The notes beneath the pieces were generated by a model. That model saw nothing but the letters and a program-made list of their open reading frames with translations. It did not search any database and had not been told where the DNA came from. The position numbers and the translations under genes are program-made. From an uncultured Pseudomonadota bacterium (GTDB lineage: Bacteria > Pseudomonadota > Gammaproteobacteria > Burkholderiales > Thiobacillaceae), in the NCBI GenBank assembly GCA_903918705.1, contig CAIXFP010000846.1, forward strand, positions 1-7,902: a DNA stretch of 7,902 nt. The letters run 5' to 3'. Positions 1-6,196 of this stretch are shown piece after piece (position 1 is the first letter of the stretch; every line of letters begins with the position of its first letter).

Positions 1-294
1 ATCGCCCTGTTGTTCGGCTTCGTCGCCAAGGAAGTGGTGATCGGCTCCCTGGCGGTGATCTACGGCGCCGGTGGCGACCAGCTCTCCGGCATTCTGGCGC
101 ATCGCCTGGACTGGATGCAGGCCTACAGCTTCATGCTGTTCACACTGATCTACACGCCCTGCCTCTCGGCCCTCGCCACCATCCGCCGCGAGGCCAACTC
201 CAGCCGGGTGATGTGGGCCTCCATCGCCTGGTCCCTGACCATGGCCTGGCTGCTCAGCTTCGCCTTCTACCAGACGGCCAAGGTCTTCCTGTAG
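1..294 (+). CDS. feoB: Ferrous iron transport protein B, C-terminal fragment (5' end outside the window)
   Basis: The reading frame is open from base 1 and ends at TAG 292-294, giving the last 97 residues of a longer protein. The fragment opens with an FGFVAKEVVIGSLAVIYG segment, close to the conserved FAKEVV gate region of FeoB. It then shows a helix at about residues 43-60 containing YTPCLSALATIRRE, a pattern typical of the FeoB C-terminal membrane domain, and a last helix at about 71-92. FeoB is the GTP-driven inner-membrane Fe(II) importer of the Feo system; its G domain would lie to the left. The gene converges on the porin gene, with only 16 bases between the two stop codons. A weak GGCG/CGCC hairpin at 297-310 is the only terminator-like structure there. 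The family call is secure; the fragment cannot show whether the rest of the gene is intact. Confidence 0.9.
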   Translation: MALLFGFVAKEVVIGSLAVIYGAGGDQLSGILAHRLDWMQAYSFMLFTLIYTPCLSALATIRREANSSRVMWASIAWSLTMAWLLSFAFYQTAKVFL

Positions 295-310
295 CTGGCG
301 CGAAACCGCC

Positions 311-1732
311 TCAGCGTTCCACGTGCAACCGCAGACCGAGGAATTGCACCGGGCCGCGCCCCGCGTTGTAGGCGGGATGAGTCACATGCTGGTAGTCGAG
401 GCTTAGGACAACATCCCGGGCGGCGGCCAGGCTGTAGTAACCCTCGAAGATCCGCTCCGGCCGGTATGCGATTCCGCCGTCGCCGATGAAGGCACCCAGG
501 CCGCCGTCGGCAAGATAAGCCTGATGCGCCGTCGATAAGCCGTTTTGCGCCAGGGCCAAGCCGATGTCGTCCCGCGGCCGGCCCCAGGACGTGCCCGTGA
601 CCACGACGCCGCCGGAAAGCGAGCGTTCGATCTCGGCAAAGGCGTAGGTTTCCGTGCCGCCGTCGTTGCGGCTGTAGCGGGCGAAGACGCCGACATCCTT
701 GGTGAGGGCCTGTTCCAGGCTGAGGCCGTAGCCGGTCTTGGACTGCAACCTGCGCACCTCGCCCACGTCCGGCGCCCCGGCCTGGCCGTGGGCATTCCAA
801 TAGTCGATGGCATCCCGGAAGCCGCCCATGACGGCGCGATTGCGGAAGGCGAGCAGGCGCAGCTTGCCGGGTTGGCCGAACCATTCGTGGCCGTGCTCCA
901 ACTCGATCTGGTCGCCGTAATGGGCGCCTAGATTGGCGTCGAGGGGCAGGCCATTGGATTCGCTGGGCTGCTCGAAGCGCCCCGCCCGGAGCGCCCACTC
1001 GTCGCGGTAATACTCCAGGGCCGCGCCGTTGGTGTAGCCGCGCGCATCGGCGGCGAAGTCCCAGGCGCCCGGGGCCATCAGCGCCCAGTTGAGGAACTGG
1101 GTGCGCGGATCGTGGGCATAGGCGTTGCCGTCGAACACGTCGAGGAGGCTGAGCTTGCCCGCCGTCAACACCAGACGCTGCCTGTCCACGCTGCCGGCCA
1201 TCTGGTTGGGGGCGGATTCCACTTGCTCCGTACCGCCGCCCAGGCCCCAGGTCTGCCGGAGAAACAACCGGCCCAGATAGTAGCTGGGCGCGGTGCTGCT
1301 GCCTTTCTGGTTCTCGCCGTTGGGCAAGCCGCCCAATCCGTGCAGATCGGACAGGGCCCGGCTCATGGATACCTCCGGGTTGAGGTAGACCTCGCCCCCC
1401 GGCCAGGGGCGGAGGCCGAGAAAGGCGGTCGCCGTGATGCTGAAACTGCGATATTCACCCTCCGGCGCCAGGCTGTTCGTACCGGAATGGGTCGCCGGGA
1501 ACGACGGCTTGGCCTGCCAGACATAGGTGCCCTGGAATTTGGCCTGGACGGTCTCGGCGCTGTCCGCGCGATCGTCACCCAGAGCGGGAAATGCCCATAC
1601 GCAAGCGACGAACATACCCATGGACAGAAGGGCGAAGGTTGGAAGGCGCGGCGAACCGGGATGGAATCCTGGGCAAACCGGCTCCAGTCCGGGGGATAAG
1701 GGACGGCGCAAACCTTTGGGGACGATGGGCAT
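311..1732 (-). CDS. Carbohydrate-selective porin, OprB family (outer-membrane beta-barrel)
   Basis: The frame encodes 473 residues from ATG 1732. A hydrophobic stretch at about residues 31-51 ending in ALG-DD fits a signal peptide with a long N-terminal region. The rest alternates polar and hydrophobic residues like a beta-barrel. Family-specific features seen are TAGKLSLLDVF (about 190-200), HDPRTQFLNW (about 207-216) and the WDFAADARGYTNGAALEY region (about 224-241), which I recognise from OprB-type porins (COG3659). Family members form outer-membrane channels, often for sugars; the substrate here is unknown. The start is uncertain. The frame runs further up to TTG 1774, and ATGs at 1621 and 1615 would give shorter N-termini; none has a clear Shine-Dalgarno. 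The protein ends in HVER rather than the aromatic residue usual for such barrels. It follows the terminator at 1871-1898, so it is probably its own unit. Confidence 0.8.
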   Translation of the reverse strand: MPIVPKGLRRPLSPGLEPVCPGFHPGSPRLPTFALLSMGMFVACVWAFPALGDDRADSAETVQAKFQGTYVWQAKPSFPATHSGTNSLAPEGEYRSFSITATAFLGLRPWPGGEVYLNPEVSMSRALSDLHGLGGLPNGENQKGSSTAPSYYLGRLFLRQTWGLGGGTEQVESAPNQMAGSVDRQRLVLTAGKLSLLDVFDGNAYAHDPRTQFLNWALMAPGAWDFAADARGYTNGAALEYYRDEWALRAGRFEQPSESNGLPLDANLGAHYGDQIELEHGHEWFGQPGKLRLLAFRNRAVMGGFRDAIDYWNAHGQAGAPDVGEVRRLQSKTGYGLSLEQALTKDVGVFARYSRNDGGTETYAFAEIERSLSGGVVVTGTSWGRPRDDIGLALAQNGLSTAHQAYLADGGLGAFIGDGGIAYRPERIFEGYYSLAAARDVVLSLDYQHVTHPAYNAGRGPVQFLGLRLHVER

Positions 1733-1805
1733 GGTTCTGTTTCGGAGCGGATCGAGGTTGCTGCTGTGCCGCAAAGAACGGGGGGCAGTAGAATACTTCA
1801 GCCGT

Positions 1806-1834
1806 ATTACAGTTGTTCTCGCGCTAAAAAATAA
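1806..1834 (-). promoter_or_regulatory. Weak candidate promoter for the OprB-type porin gene
   Basis: On the minus strand a TGTAAT box (plus 1806-1811) matches five of six -10 consensus bases. It lies 17 bases downstream of TTATTT (plus 1829-1834), a poor -35. It sits between the upstream terminator and the porin start and would give a leader of roughly 65 bases. It rests on the -10 match and position only. Confidence 0.25.
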
Positions 1835-1870
1835 CGCGCACAGCGCCGCATCATCCGAATCAGACCAAGA

Positions 1871-1898
1871 ACAAAGGCCGCCCGAAGGCGGCCTTGTT
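1871..1898 (-). terminator. Rho-independent terminator with UUCG tetraloop
   Basis: A perfect 9-bp stem pairs 1874-1882 with 1887-1895 around a 4-base loop. Read on the minus strand the RNA is AAGGCCGCC, loop UUCG, GGCGGCCUU, then UGUUCUUGG. The GC-rich stem, the stabilising UUCG loop and the following U-rich tail fit intrinsic termination. It lies about 16 bases after the stop of the small secreted-protein gene and ends the minus-strand cluster before the porin gene. Plus-strand RNA would also form the stem, followed by UUGUUG. Confidence 0.85.
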
Positions 1899-1913
1899 GC
1901 TGGATGGCGGCGC

Positions 1914-2291
1914 TCAAAGCTTGAACGCGTTGCCCTTGTAGAACTTCTTCATGGTGTTGGTGACCATCCCGTCATCCTTGATCCGATGGTATTCACCGTT
2001 GGCGGCCTGGGTGACCTTGGTGCACTTCTTCTGCTGGGTGGGGAACTGGGTGCAGAACTGGCCGTCGTCGCTGATGGTCCAGGTGCCCTTGCGCTTCAGC
2101 TTGTTTTCCAGCATCTGAATCAGCACGCCGTCAGGGGAGTAATAGGCGGTGTAGTTCTTGCCCAGGGCATCGGCGAAACCACTCACCGAGTTGCCGGGAA
2201 TCAGGGCCTTGAGTTGGTCGATGCCGAGGGTGGTGTCGGCATGGGCCGCGGAAGCGATCAGCAGCAGGCTGGTCAGAAGCAGGGTTTTCAT
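1914..2291 (-). CDS. Small secreted protein, DUF995-like, function unknown
   Basis: This 125-residue protein starts at ATG 2291 with GGAG about 8 bases upstream. Residues 1-18 form a clear Sec signal peptide (MKTLLLTSLLLIASAAHA, cleavage before D19), so it should be periplasmic or exported. The mature part carries LIPGNSVSG (30-38), YYSPDG (50-55), a GTWTISDDGQFC segment (69-80) and a second cysteine at 90; C80 and C90 could form a disulfide. The order PGN, then YSPDG, then G-W-x-I-DG-x-C, then C resembles the DUF995 family as I recall it, which has no established function. It lies 88 bases after the ten-helix membrane protein gene on the same strand and ends just before the terminator, so it may be the last gene of that operon or a separate transcript. 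No convincing promoter was found in the gap. Confidence 0.8.
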   Translation of the reverse strand: MKTLLLTSLLLIASAAHADTTLGIDQLKALIPGNSVSGFADALGKNYTAYYSPDGVLIQMLENKLKRKGTWTISDDGQFCTQFPTQQKKCTKVTQAANGEYHRIKDDGMVTNTMKKFYKGNAFKL

Positions 2292-2352
2292 GGGCTTGTC
2301 TCCTTCAGTCGATAAATATGGGCGATTAATTGGCCCTGTCGTTCAAGTTGTT

Positions 2353-2368
2353 CCCGGCCATGGCCGGG
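2353..2368. repeat. 16-bp perfect palindrome between membrane-protein and DUF995-like genes
   Basis: CCCGGCCATGGCCGGG equals its own reverse complement. It lies 11 bases after the stop of the ten-helix membrane protein gene. In RNA it can form a short GC hairpin, but on the minus strand it is followed by AACAACTT, not a U tract, so it is not a classical terminator. It could stabilise the upstream message or be a protein-binding palindrome. Confidence 0.5.
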
Positions 2369-2379
2369 GGTGTTTACGC

Positions 2380-3591
2380 TCAAGCATTGCGGGGACTGGT
2401 CGCGGCGAAGGGCAGGAAGCTGGGCAACAGTTCCATGCGGCGCAGCAGGGTGAACAACACCTGCAGGGTCTTCAACTGGATCAGGAAGAACGGAGCCAGG
2501 AACAAGTAGTGCGGCCAGGTGAACATCTGGAACAGGCCATTGCCGAGCAGGCCGAACTTGACGATGAACAGGCCGAACACCGGGAAGGCCACGCCGGGGC
2601 AGATCAGGGCGAAGGTGGTGGCATGAATCTTGTCGCCGTAGATGAAATCCTTGAAGTAATTCAGCCGCTTCATCACCGCGTAGCCGATCATGCCGAACAT
2701 CAGTTGCACCGAGAACAACGCCATCAGGACGGGATAGATTTCGCCTGGCTGGATGTGGGCCTCGAAGGACTCGTGCAGGCCATGGGTGATGCGCATGAAG
2801 GTGATGCCATACAGGGTCAGGATAGGGATCATCAACCAAAGGCTGGGGGCCGCTTCGATGCGAATGCCGTGGGAGAGCATGGCCTCGAAACCGATCACCA
2901 GCATGATCAGCATCAGCACCACGCCGGCGGTAGCGAAGAAGGCAGACAGGGCGGTGGCGATGGCGACCACTTCCTTGATGCTGCTCATCGCGGCGGGGGC
3001 AGCCAGGCCGACGGCGACCATAGCCAGGGCGAAGATCGAGACCATCGCCGCCAGGCTGTTGCCTTCCTCGAAGTTGTAGCCCTTGTGCAACAGCATCCGC
3101 ACCACATAGTCGCCAAGGATGCGGACGGCATAGGCGCCGATCACCAGGAAGGCGGCCATCGCGAAGGGGAACAGGGTTTCGATGTAGTCCCACATGCCCG
3201 GCACCAGCAGCGAGGAGGTAACGAACAGCACGTTGACCGTCATGGCCATCGTCAACGGCACCACCATCAGGCTGATTTCGCCCATCGAGTTGCGCAGCTT
3301 GCCATAGGCCGCGGTCTTCTTGAACTGGCCGAACTCCCGTGTGTTCCAGACCATCAGCGACAGCGAGGTCAGGGCCAGCAGCAGCACCACCGCGAGATCG
3401 AGGCCGATCAGGAAGGATTTCAGGCTCAGGCCGCTGGTCAGGATGGGCCAGATCTGGTCGAAGGAAATAATGCCGCTCTCGTGCGGCAGCATGAAGTTGA
3501 GATACAGGAAGAATGAGATGGACAGGCCACCGGAGCCCAGAGAGGCCAGGTGGTACATGGGGTTGTACTGATCGTTCAAGTTCTTGCGCAT
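2380..3591 (-). CDS. Ten-helix integral membrane protein, possibly TDT/SLAC1-like; function unknown
   Basis: The product has 403 residues, starting at ATG 3591 behind a strong GAGGAG seven bases upstream. Hydrophobic segments suggest ten transmembrane helices, at roughly 15-36, 60-82, 106-131, 137-159, 180-202, 211-239, 253-270, 289-310, 325-351 and 358-385. There is no signal peptide; the first helix follows a short polar N-terminus with a LASLGSGGLS stretch. Other notable pieces are RITHGLHESFEAH (268-280) between helices 7 and 8 and ICPGVAFPVFG (330-340) in helix 9. Ten helices and the length fit the TDT/SLAC1 anion-channel and exporter group, but I could not match a diagnostic motif, so this is only a suggestion. 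It follows the flavoprotein gene by 76 bases on the same strand, which hints at moving a substrate or product of the redox pair, or at electron transfer to the membrane. No heme- or metal-binding pattern is obvious. Confidence 0.85.
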   Translation of the reverse strand: MRKNLNDQYNPMYHLASLGSGGLSISFFLYLNFMLPHESGIISFDQIWPILTSGLSLKSFLIGLDLAVVLLLALTSLSLMVWNTREFGQFKKTAAYGKLRNSMGEISLMVVPLTMAMTVNVLFVTSSLLVPGMWDYIETLFPFAMAAFLVIGAYAVRILGDYVVRMLLHKGYNFEEGNSLAAMVSIFALAMVAVGLAAPAAMSSIKEVVAIATALSAFFATAGVVLMLIMLVIGFEAMLSHGIRIEAAPSLWLMIPILTLYGITFMRITHGLHESFEAHIQPGEIYPVLMALFSVQLMFGMIGYAVMKRLNYFKDFIYGDKIHATTFALICPGVAFPVFGLFIVKFGLLGNGLFQMFTWPHYLFLAPFFLIQLKTLQVLFTLLRRMELLPSFLPFAATSPRNA

Positions 3592-3636
3592 TTTGTGTCT
3601 CCTCGTATGAACGCCGCATCAGAATGCCGAACGGGC

Positions 3637-3661
3637 GCGGCCGGCCACGCGGGCCGGCCGC
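3637..3661 (-). repeat. GC-only 10-bp hairpin between flavoprotein and membrane-protein genes
   Basis: GCGGCCGGCC (3637-3646) pairs perfectly with GGCCGGCCGC (3652-3661) around a 5-base loop. It begins six bases after the flavoprotein stop codon. No U tract follows on the minus strand, so a simple intrinsic terminator is unlikely. It more likely protects the cytochrome-flavoprotein message from 3' decay or reduces read-through into the membrane-protein gene. Confidence 0.6.
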
Positions 3662-3667
3662 AAACGC

Positions 3668-4927
3668 CTAGCCCAGCGTATCCGCCCAGATGTTTTCGAA
3701 CCACGCCAGGTTGTACTGGAAGTTCAGCTCGTCGCTTTCTTCCGCGGCGCCGCCTCCCGGCATCCGCAAGTAGGAGTCCTGTTCCATGTCGTAGCGCATG
3801 ACTACGGCAATGGGCCCGGAGGTGTGGTCCGACGTGGCTGAATAGCTGGTGCTGCCGATCACTGGCAACGTATCGGGCTGGCGATCGTGGAACAGCTCGA
3901 TGAGCGCCGCCGCCGTGATCTTGCCCTGGTTGTTCGACACATGTGCCGACTTGGGCATGTTCGACGCCACCGAATCGCCGATGACATGGATATTGGGCAC
4001 GCTCTTCGATTCGTAGCTGGCGAAGTCGATTGGGCACCAGCGGTTGGCGCTGTCGCTGCGTACCCCGGCGATGTCGGCCACCTTGCCGGCGCGCTGTGGC
4101 GGAATGATGTTGATGACGTCGGCCTTCACCGAATCCCAATCACTGAAGACCGTCATGGTCTTGTGGTCGATGCGGGTCACCATATTGGTCGGGCGGTGCT
4201 CGACCATCCCCGGATAGAAGGTATCGAAGGCCTTCTGGAACATCGCGCCCTTGGACACGATCTGGAAGTGCCCGTCGAGCATGATGATTTTCGACTTCGG
4301 CTTGTTCTGCTTGAAATAATGGGCGACCAGGCAGGCACGCTCATAAGGGCCGGAGACGCACTTGCCGGGCGGCGGCGGGCTGGCGATGACGAACACGCCG
4401 CCATCCGGCATGGCTTCCAGCTGCTTGCGCAGCAATGCGGTTTCCGGGCCGGCCTTGAAGGCGTGAACCACCTTGCCCGCAGCCGCAGCCGCGTCATAGC
4501 CCTGGATCGTGTCGGTCATGAATTCGACACCTGGCGACAGGACCAGACGGTCATAGGGAATGCTGGACCCGCCCTGGGTTTTCACCAGATGCTTGTCGGC
4601 ATCCACACCGACCACACTGTCCTGCACCATGTGGATGCCGTACTTGGGCAGGTTGTCGAAGGACTTGTTCAGATCCCCGATTTGGCGCAGGCCGCCCAGC
4701 ACCCAGTTGGACATGGGGCAGGACACCAGATGTGGATTGGGATCGATCAGGGTCACGTCGATGGACGGATCCCAGAGTCGCAGGTATTTGGCGCAGGTGG
4801 CGCCGCCATAACCGGCTCCGACCACCACGACACGGGGGGCGGCAGCGGCGAAGACCGACCTCGGCAGCAAGCCTGCGGCCAGTCCGGCGCCGGCCAATTT
4901 GAGAAATTCACGACGGCGAATGGTCAT
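3668..4927 (-). CDS. fccB: Flavocytochrome c sulfide dehydrogenase-like flavoprotein (FccB/SoxF family), variant active site
   Basis: The product has 419 residues from ATG 4927, with GGGAG about 8 bases upstream. The N-terminus carries a Tat signal (RRREFLKLAG, cleavage near residue 28), then a dinucleotide-binding fold VVVVGAGYGGATCAKYL (33-49). FccB oxidises sulfide in the periplasm, passing electrons through FAD to a bound cytochrome c. Compared from memory with Allochromatium vinosum FccB, C70 in LVSCPMSN matches the FAD-linking Cys42 and C190 in GKCVSGPYERA matches redox Cys161. INIIPPQRAGK (273-282 area), WCPIDFASYES and VIGDSVASNMPKS also match conserved blocks, and the C-terminus keeps the family ending (NIWADTLG). 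The partner cysteine, Cys337 in NTCYS, appears as Ser361 in GSTSYS. The catalytic disulfide therefore may not form, and substrate and mechanism are open. The cytochrome gene ends 12 bases upstream, so the two surely share a transcript. Confidence 0.88.
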   Translation of the reverse strand: MTIRRREFLKLAGAGLAAGLLPRSVFAAAAPRVVVVGAGYGGATCAKYLRLWDPSIDVTLIDPNPHLVSCPMSNWVLGGLRQIGDLNKSFDNLPKYGIHMVQDSVVGVDADKHLVKTQGGSSIPYDRLVLSPGVEFMTDTIQGYDAAAAAGKVVHAFKAGPETALLRKQLEAMPDGGVFVIASPPPPGKCVSGPYERACLVAHYFKQNKPKSKIIMLDGHFQIVSKGAMFQKAFDTFYPGMVEHRPTNMVTRIDHKTMTVFSDWDSVKADVINIIPPQRAGKVADIAGVRSDSANRWCPIDFASYESKSVPNIHVIGDSVASNMPKSAHVSNNQGKITAAALIELFHDRQPDTLPVIGSTSYSATSDHTSGPIAVVMRYDMEQDSYLRMPGGGAAEESDELNFQYNLAWFENIWADTLG

Positions 4928-4939
4928 GTCCTGTCTCCC

Positions 4940-5293
4940 TCACTTGATGGCCGAAAAATAGTCGGCCAGGTCTTCGTACTCGGAATCGCTGTAGCCCTTG
5001 ACGTATTTCTGCATCACCGTGGCTTCCCGCTTGCCATCGCGGAAATCCTGCAACGCAGCCAGCAGTTCAGCCTTGTCCCGGCCGGCCAGGGGCGGGATCG
5101 CCGCCTGGCTCTTGCCGTTGGGGCCATGGCAGATGAAGCAGGTCGAGGCGATGGTGCGGGTGTGGGAAGCGCAGACGTTGGGCGGCATGTCATAGCCGGC
5201 GATCGTACAACCGGCCTGGTCCGCCGCCCCGGCGGCCCCCGTGGCAAGCCACAGCGTGGCTATTACAGCCTTAATTGGCTTTTTCATCTTCAT
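4940..5293 (-). CDS. fccA: Small monoheme cytochrome c, likely electron-accepting partner of the FccB-like flavoprotein
   Basis: The chosen start is ATG 5293, giving 117 residues, because GGAGGAG lies just upstream; ATG 5287 is the alternative, and the open frame extends up to 5359 without a better start. Residues 1-24 form a Sec signal peptide (cleavage near AAGA-AD), so heme is attached in the periplasm. There is one heme motif, CFICH (C52, C55, H56). Met94 in VMQKYVKGYSDSEYEDLADYF is the probable distal ligand; this tail is typical of c4/c553-like domains and of FccA. A single heme in about 93 mature residues resembles monoheme FccA of green sulfur bacteria rather than the diheme subunit of purple sulfur bacteria. 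C29 and C41 lie before the heme motif and could form a disulfide. It is the first gene of the unit, 162 bases after the regulator stop. The symbol is assigned from context. Confidence 0.85.
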   Translation of the reverse strand: MKMKKPIKAVIATLWLATGAAGAADQAGCTIAGYDMPPNVCASHTRTIASTCFICHGPNGKSQAAIPPLAGRDKAELLAALQDFRDGKREATVMQKYVKGYSDSEYEDLADYFSAIK

Positions 5294-5385
5294 GGTCTCC
5301 TCCATGCTGGGTGAACGAAATCGGTCTTGCTCAATTCCACGGTCAGCCCCGCGCGGCATTCACTGTGGTGTGGCTTCTCCCCCAC

Positions 5386-5394
5386 TTATCCACA
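5386..5394 (+). promoter_or_regulatory. Consensus DnaA box in the cytochrome upstream region
   Basis: TTATCCACA on the plus strand is an exact match to the strict DnaA-box consensus. It lies between the Fnr-type site and the cytochrome start. It is single, with no AT-rich unwinding region or second box nearby, so it is not an origin. DnaA can act as a transcription factor at such sites, but a chance match is possible. Confidence 0.3.
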
Positions 5395-5404
5395 GGCGGC
5401 GGCT

Positions 5405-5414
5405 AGGTTAAGTA
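5405..5414 (-). promoter_or_regulatory. Tentative -10 region for the cytochrome/flavoprotein operon
   Basis: On the minus strand this reads TACTTAACCT, giving two overlapping -10-like hexamers (TACTTA and TAACCT) 36-40 bases downstream of the Fnr-type box. If either is used, the box would be centred near -56 to -60, close to a class I activator position. No matching -35 is visible, as would fit an activator-dependent promoter. The spacing does not match the usual -41.5 or -61.5 exactly. Confidence 0.2.
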
Positions 5415-5450
5415 GCCTCGCGGCCGGGCCGGATTTGGCCTGCAATTTTT

Positions 5451-5464
5451 CTGATTCAAATCAA
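5451..5464 (-). promoter_or_regulatory. FNR/DNR-type binding site upstream of the cytochrome-flavoprotein operon
   Basis: On the minus strand the sequence is TTGAT-TTGA-ATCAG, matching nine of ten defined bases of the FNR/DNR consensus TTGAT-N4-ATCAA. It overlaps the last codons and stop of the Crp/Fnr regulator gene and lies about 164 bases before the cytochrome start. The regulator encoded beside it carries the ExxSR recognition helix expected to read this sequence, which makes autolocal control plausible. Confidence 0.65.
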
Positions 5465-6196
5465 ATTTGCATCTCCATTGCCAGTCTCGCGGCAGTCTTT
5501 CATGGTCGTAACCTGCTGCAGCCTGCTTGCATCCTCGATGCGGATCTGGGCGCCACTCACCTGGATCAGACCCTGTTTGTCGAGAAAGCCGAGAACGCGG
5601 GAAAAGGTTTCCTGGGTCAGGCCCAGCTTGGCGGCGACATCCTGCTTGCGCGCCGGCAGATGGAAGGTGAAGGAGGCGGCTTCCGGTTCCGGACGGAACA
5701 GCAGCAAATAGCTGGCGACGCGCACGACGCTGGAGCGCTGGGAACAGATTTCCGCATCGCGCAGGCATTCCATGTAACGGCGCGCCACCCGTTCCAGGGT
5801 CCGCCGGGCGAGGGTAATGTCGCGGCCCAATTCGCGCCGGAACACCATGCCATCGACCACCAGCACATGGCTGTCCTTGCCGGCAACGGCATGGTACGGA
5901 CAGGCCTCTTCCAGGATCAGACAAGCTTCACCCAGGCTTTCCCCAGGCCCCACCAGGGCCAGGACGCGCTCCATGTTGTTGGGCAGGGAGATGAACATGC
6001 GGATCAGGCCGCTCACCACCACGTAAAGGGACTCCAACGGTTCATTCTTGCGCGCCACGGTGGCGCTTTTCGCCAGGTGAACGATCTTGGCCCCGGCGGC
6101 CAGGCGCTCCAGGCTGTCCTCGGGCCAGACCTGGAAAAAGGAAAGGCGCCGCATGGTCTGCGGAATCTGCGCCGGAGCGACGTGCAGGCGATTCAT
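5456..6196 (-). CDS. Crp/Fnr-family transcriptional regulator, DNR-like, without N-terminal iron-sulfur cysteines
   Basis: The product has 246 residues from ATG 6196. A cyclic-nucleotide-type sensor fold covers about residues 15-125 (SLYVVVSGLIRMF and VLALVGPGESLGEACL are typical strands), followed by a dimerisation helix (about 125-155) and a winged helix-turn-helix (about 178-228). The recognition helix TQETFSRVLGFL has E196, S199 and R200, the ExxSR signature of FNR and DNR proteins, which read TTGAT-N4-ATCAA. No cysteine occurs in the first 91 residues, so the FNR-type [4Fe-4S] sensor is absent; C92, C99, C144, C151 and C235 occur later. DNR proteins respond to nitric oxide through heme, but the ligand here is not shown by the sequence. 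The start is preceded by a weak AGGCGG and overlaps the stop of a 31-codon leader ORF, so translation is probably coupled. The last codons overlap the operator-like box. Confidence 0.88.
   Translation of the reverse strand: MNRLHVAPAQIPQTMRRLSFFQVWPEDSLERLAAGAKIVHLAKSATVARKNEPLESLYVVVSGLIRMFISLPNNMERVLALVGPGESLGEACLILEEACPYHAVAGKDSHVLVVDGMVFRRELGRDITLARRTLERVARRYMECLRDAEICSQRSSVVRVASYLLLFRPEPEAASFTFHLPARKQDVAAKLGLTQETFSRVLGFLDKQGLIQVSGAQIRIEDASRLQQVTTMKDCRETGNGDANLI

Noticed and set aside
2158..3516. 452-codon plus-strand open frame antisense to the membrane-protein gene
   Set aside because: It is rich in His, Gln, Asp and Gly with no domain, and is explained as the shadow of a GC-rich coding sequence. 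The opposite strand has a strong ribosome site and a clear ten-helix protein.
3887..5314. 475-codon plus-strand open frame antisense to the flavoprotein and cytochrome genes
   Set aside because: It has low-information composition and no recognisable motif, and it lies opposite two well-supported genes.
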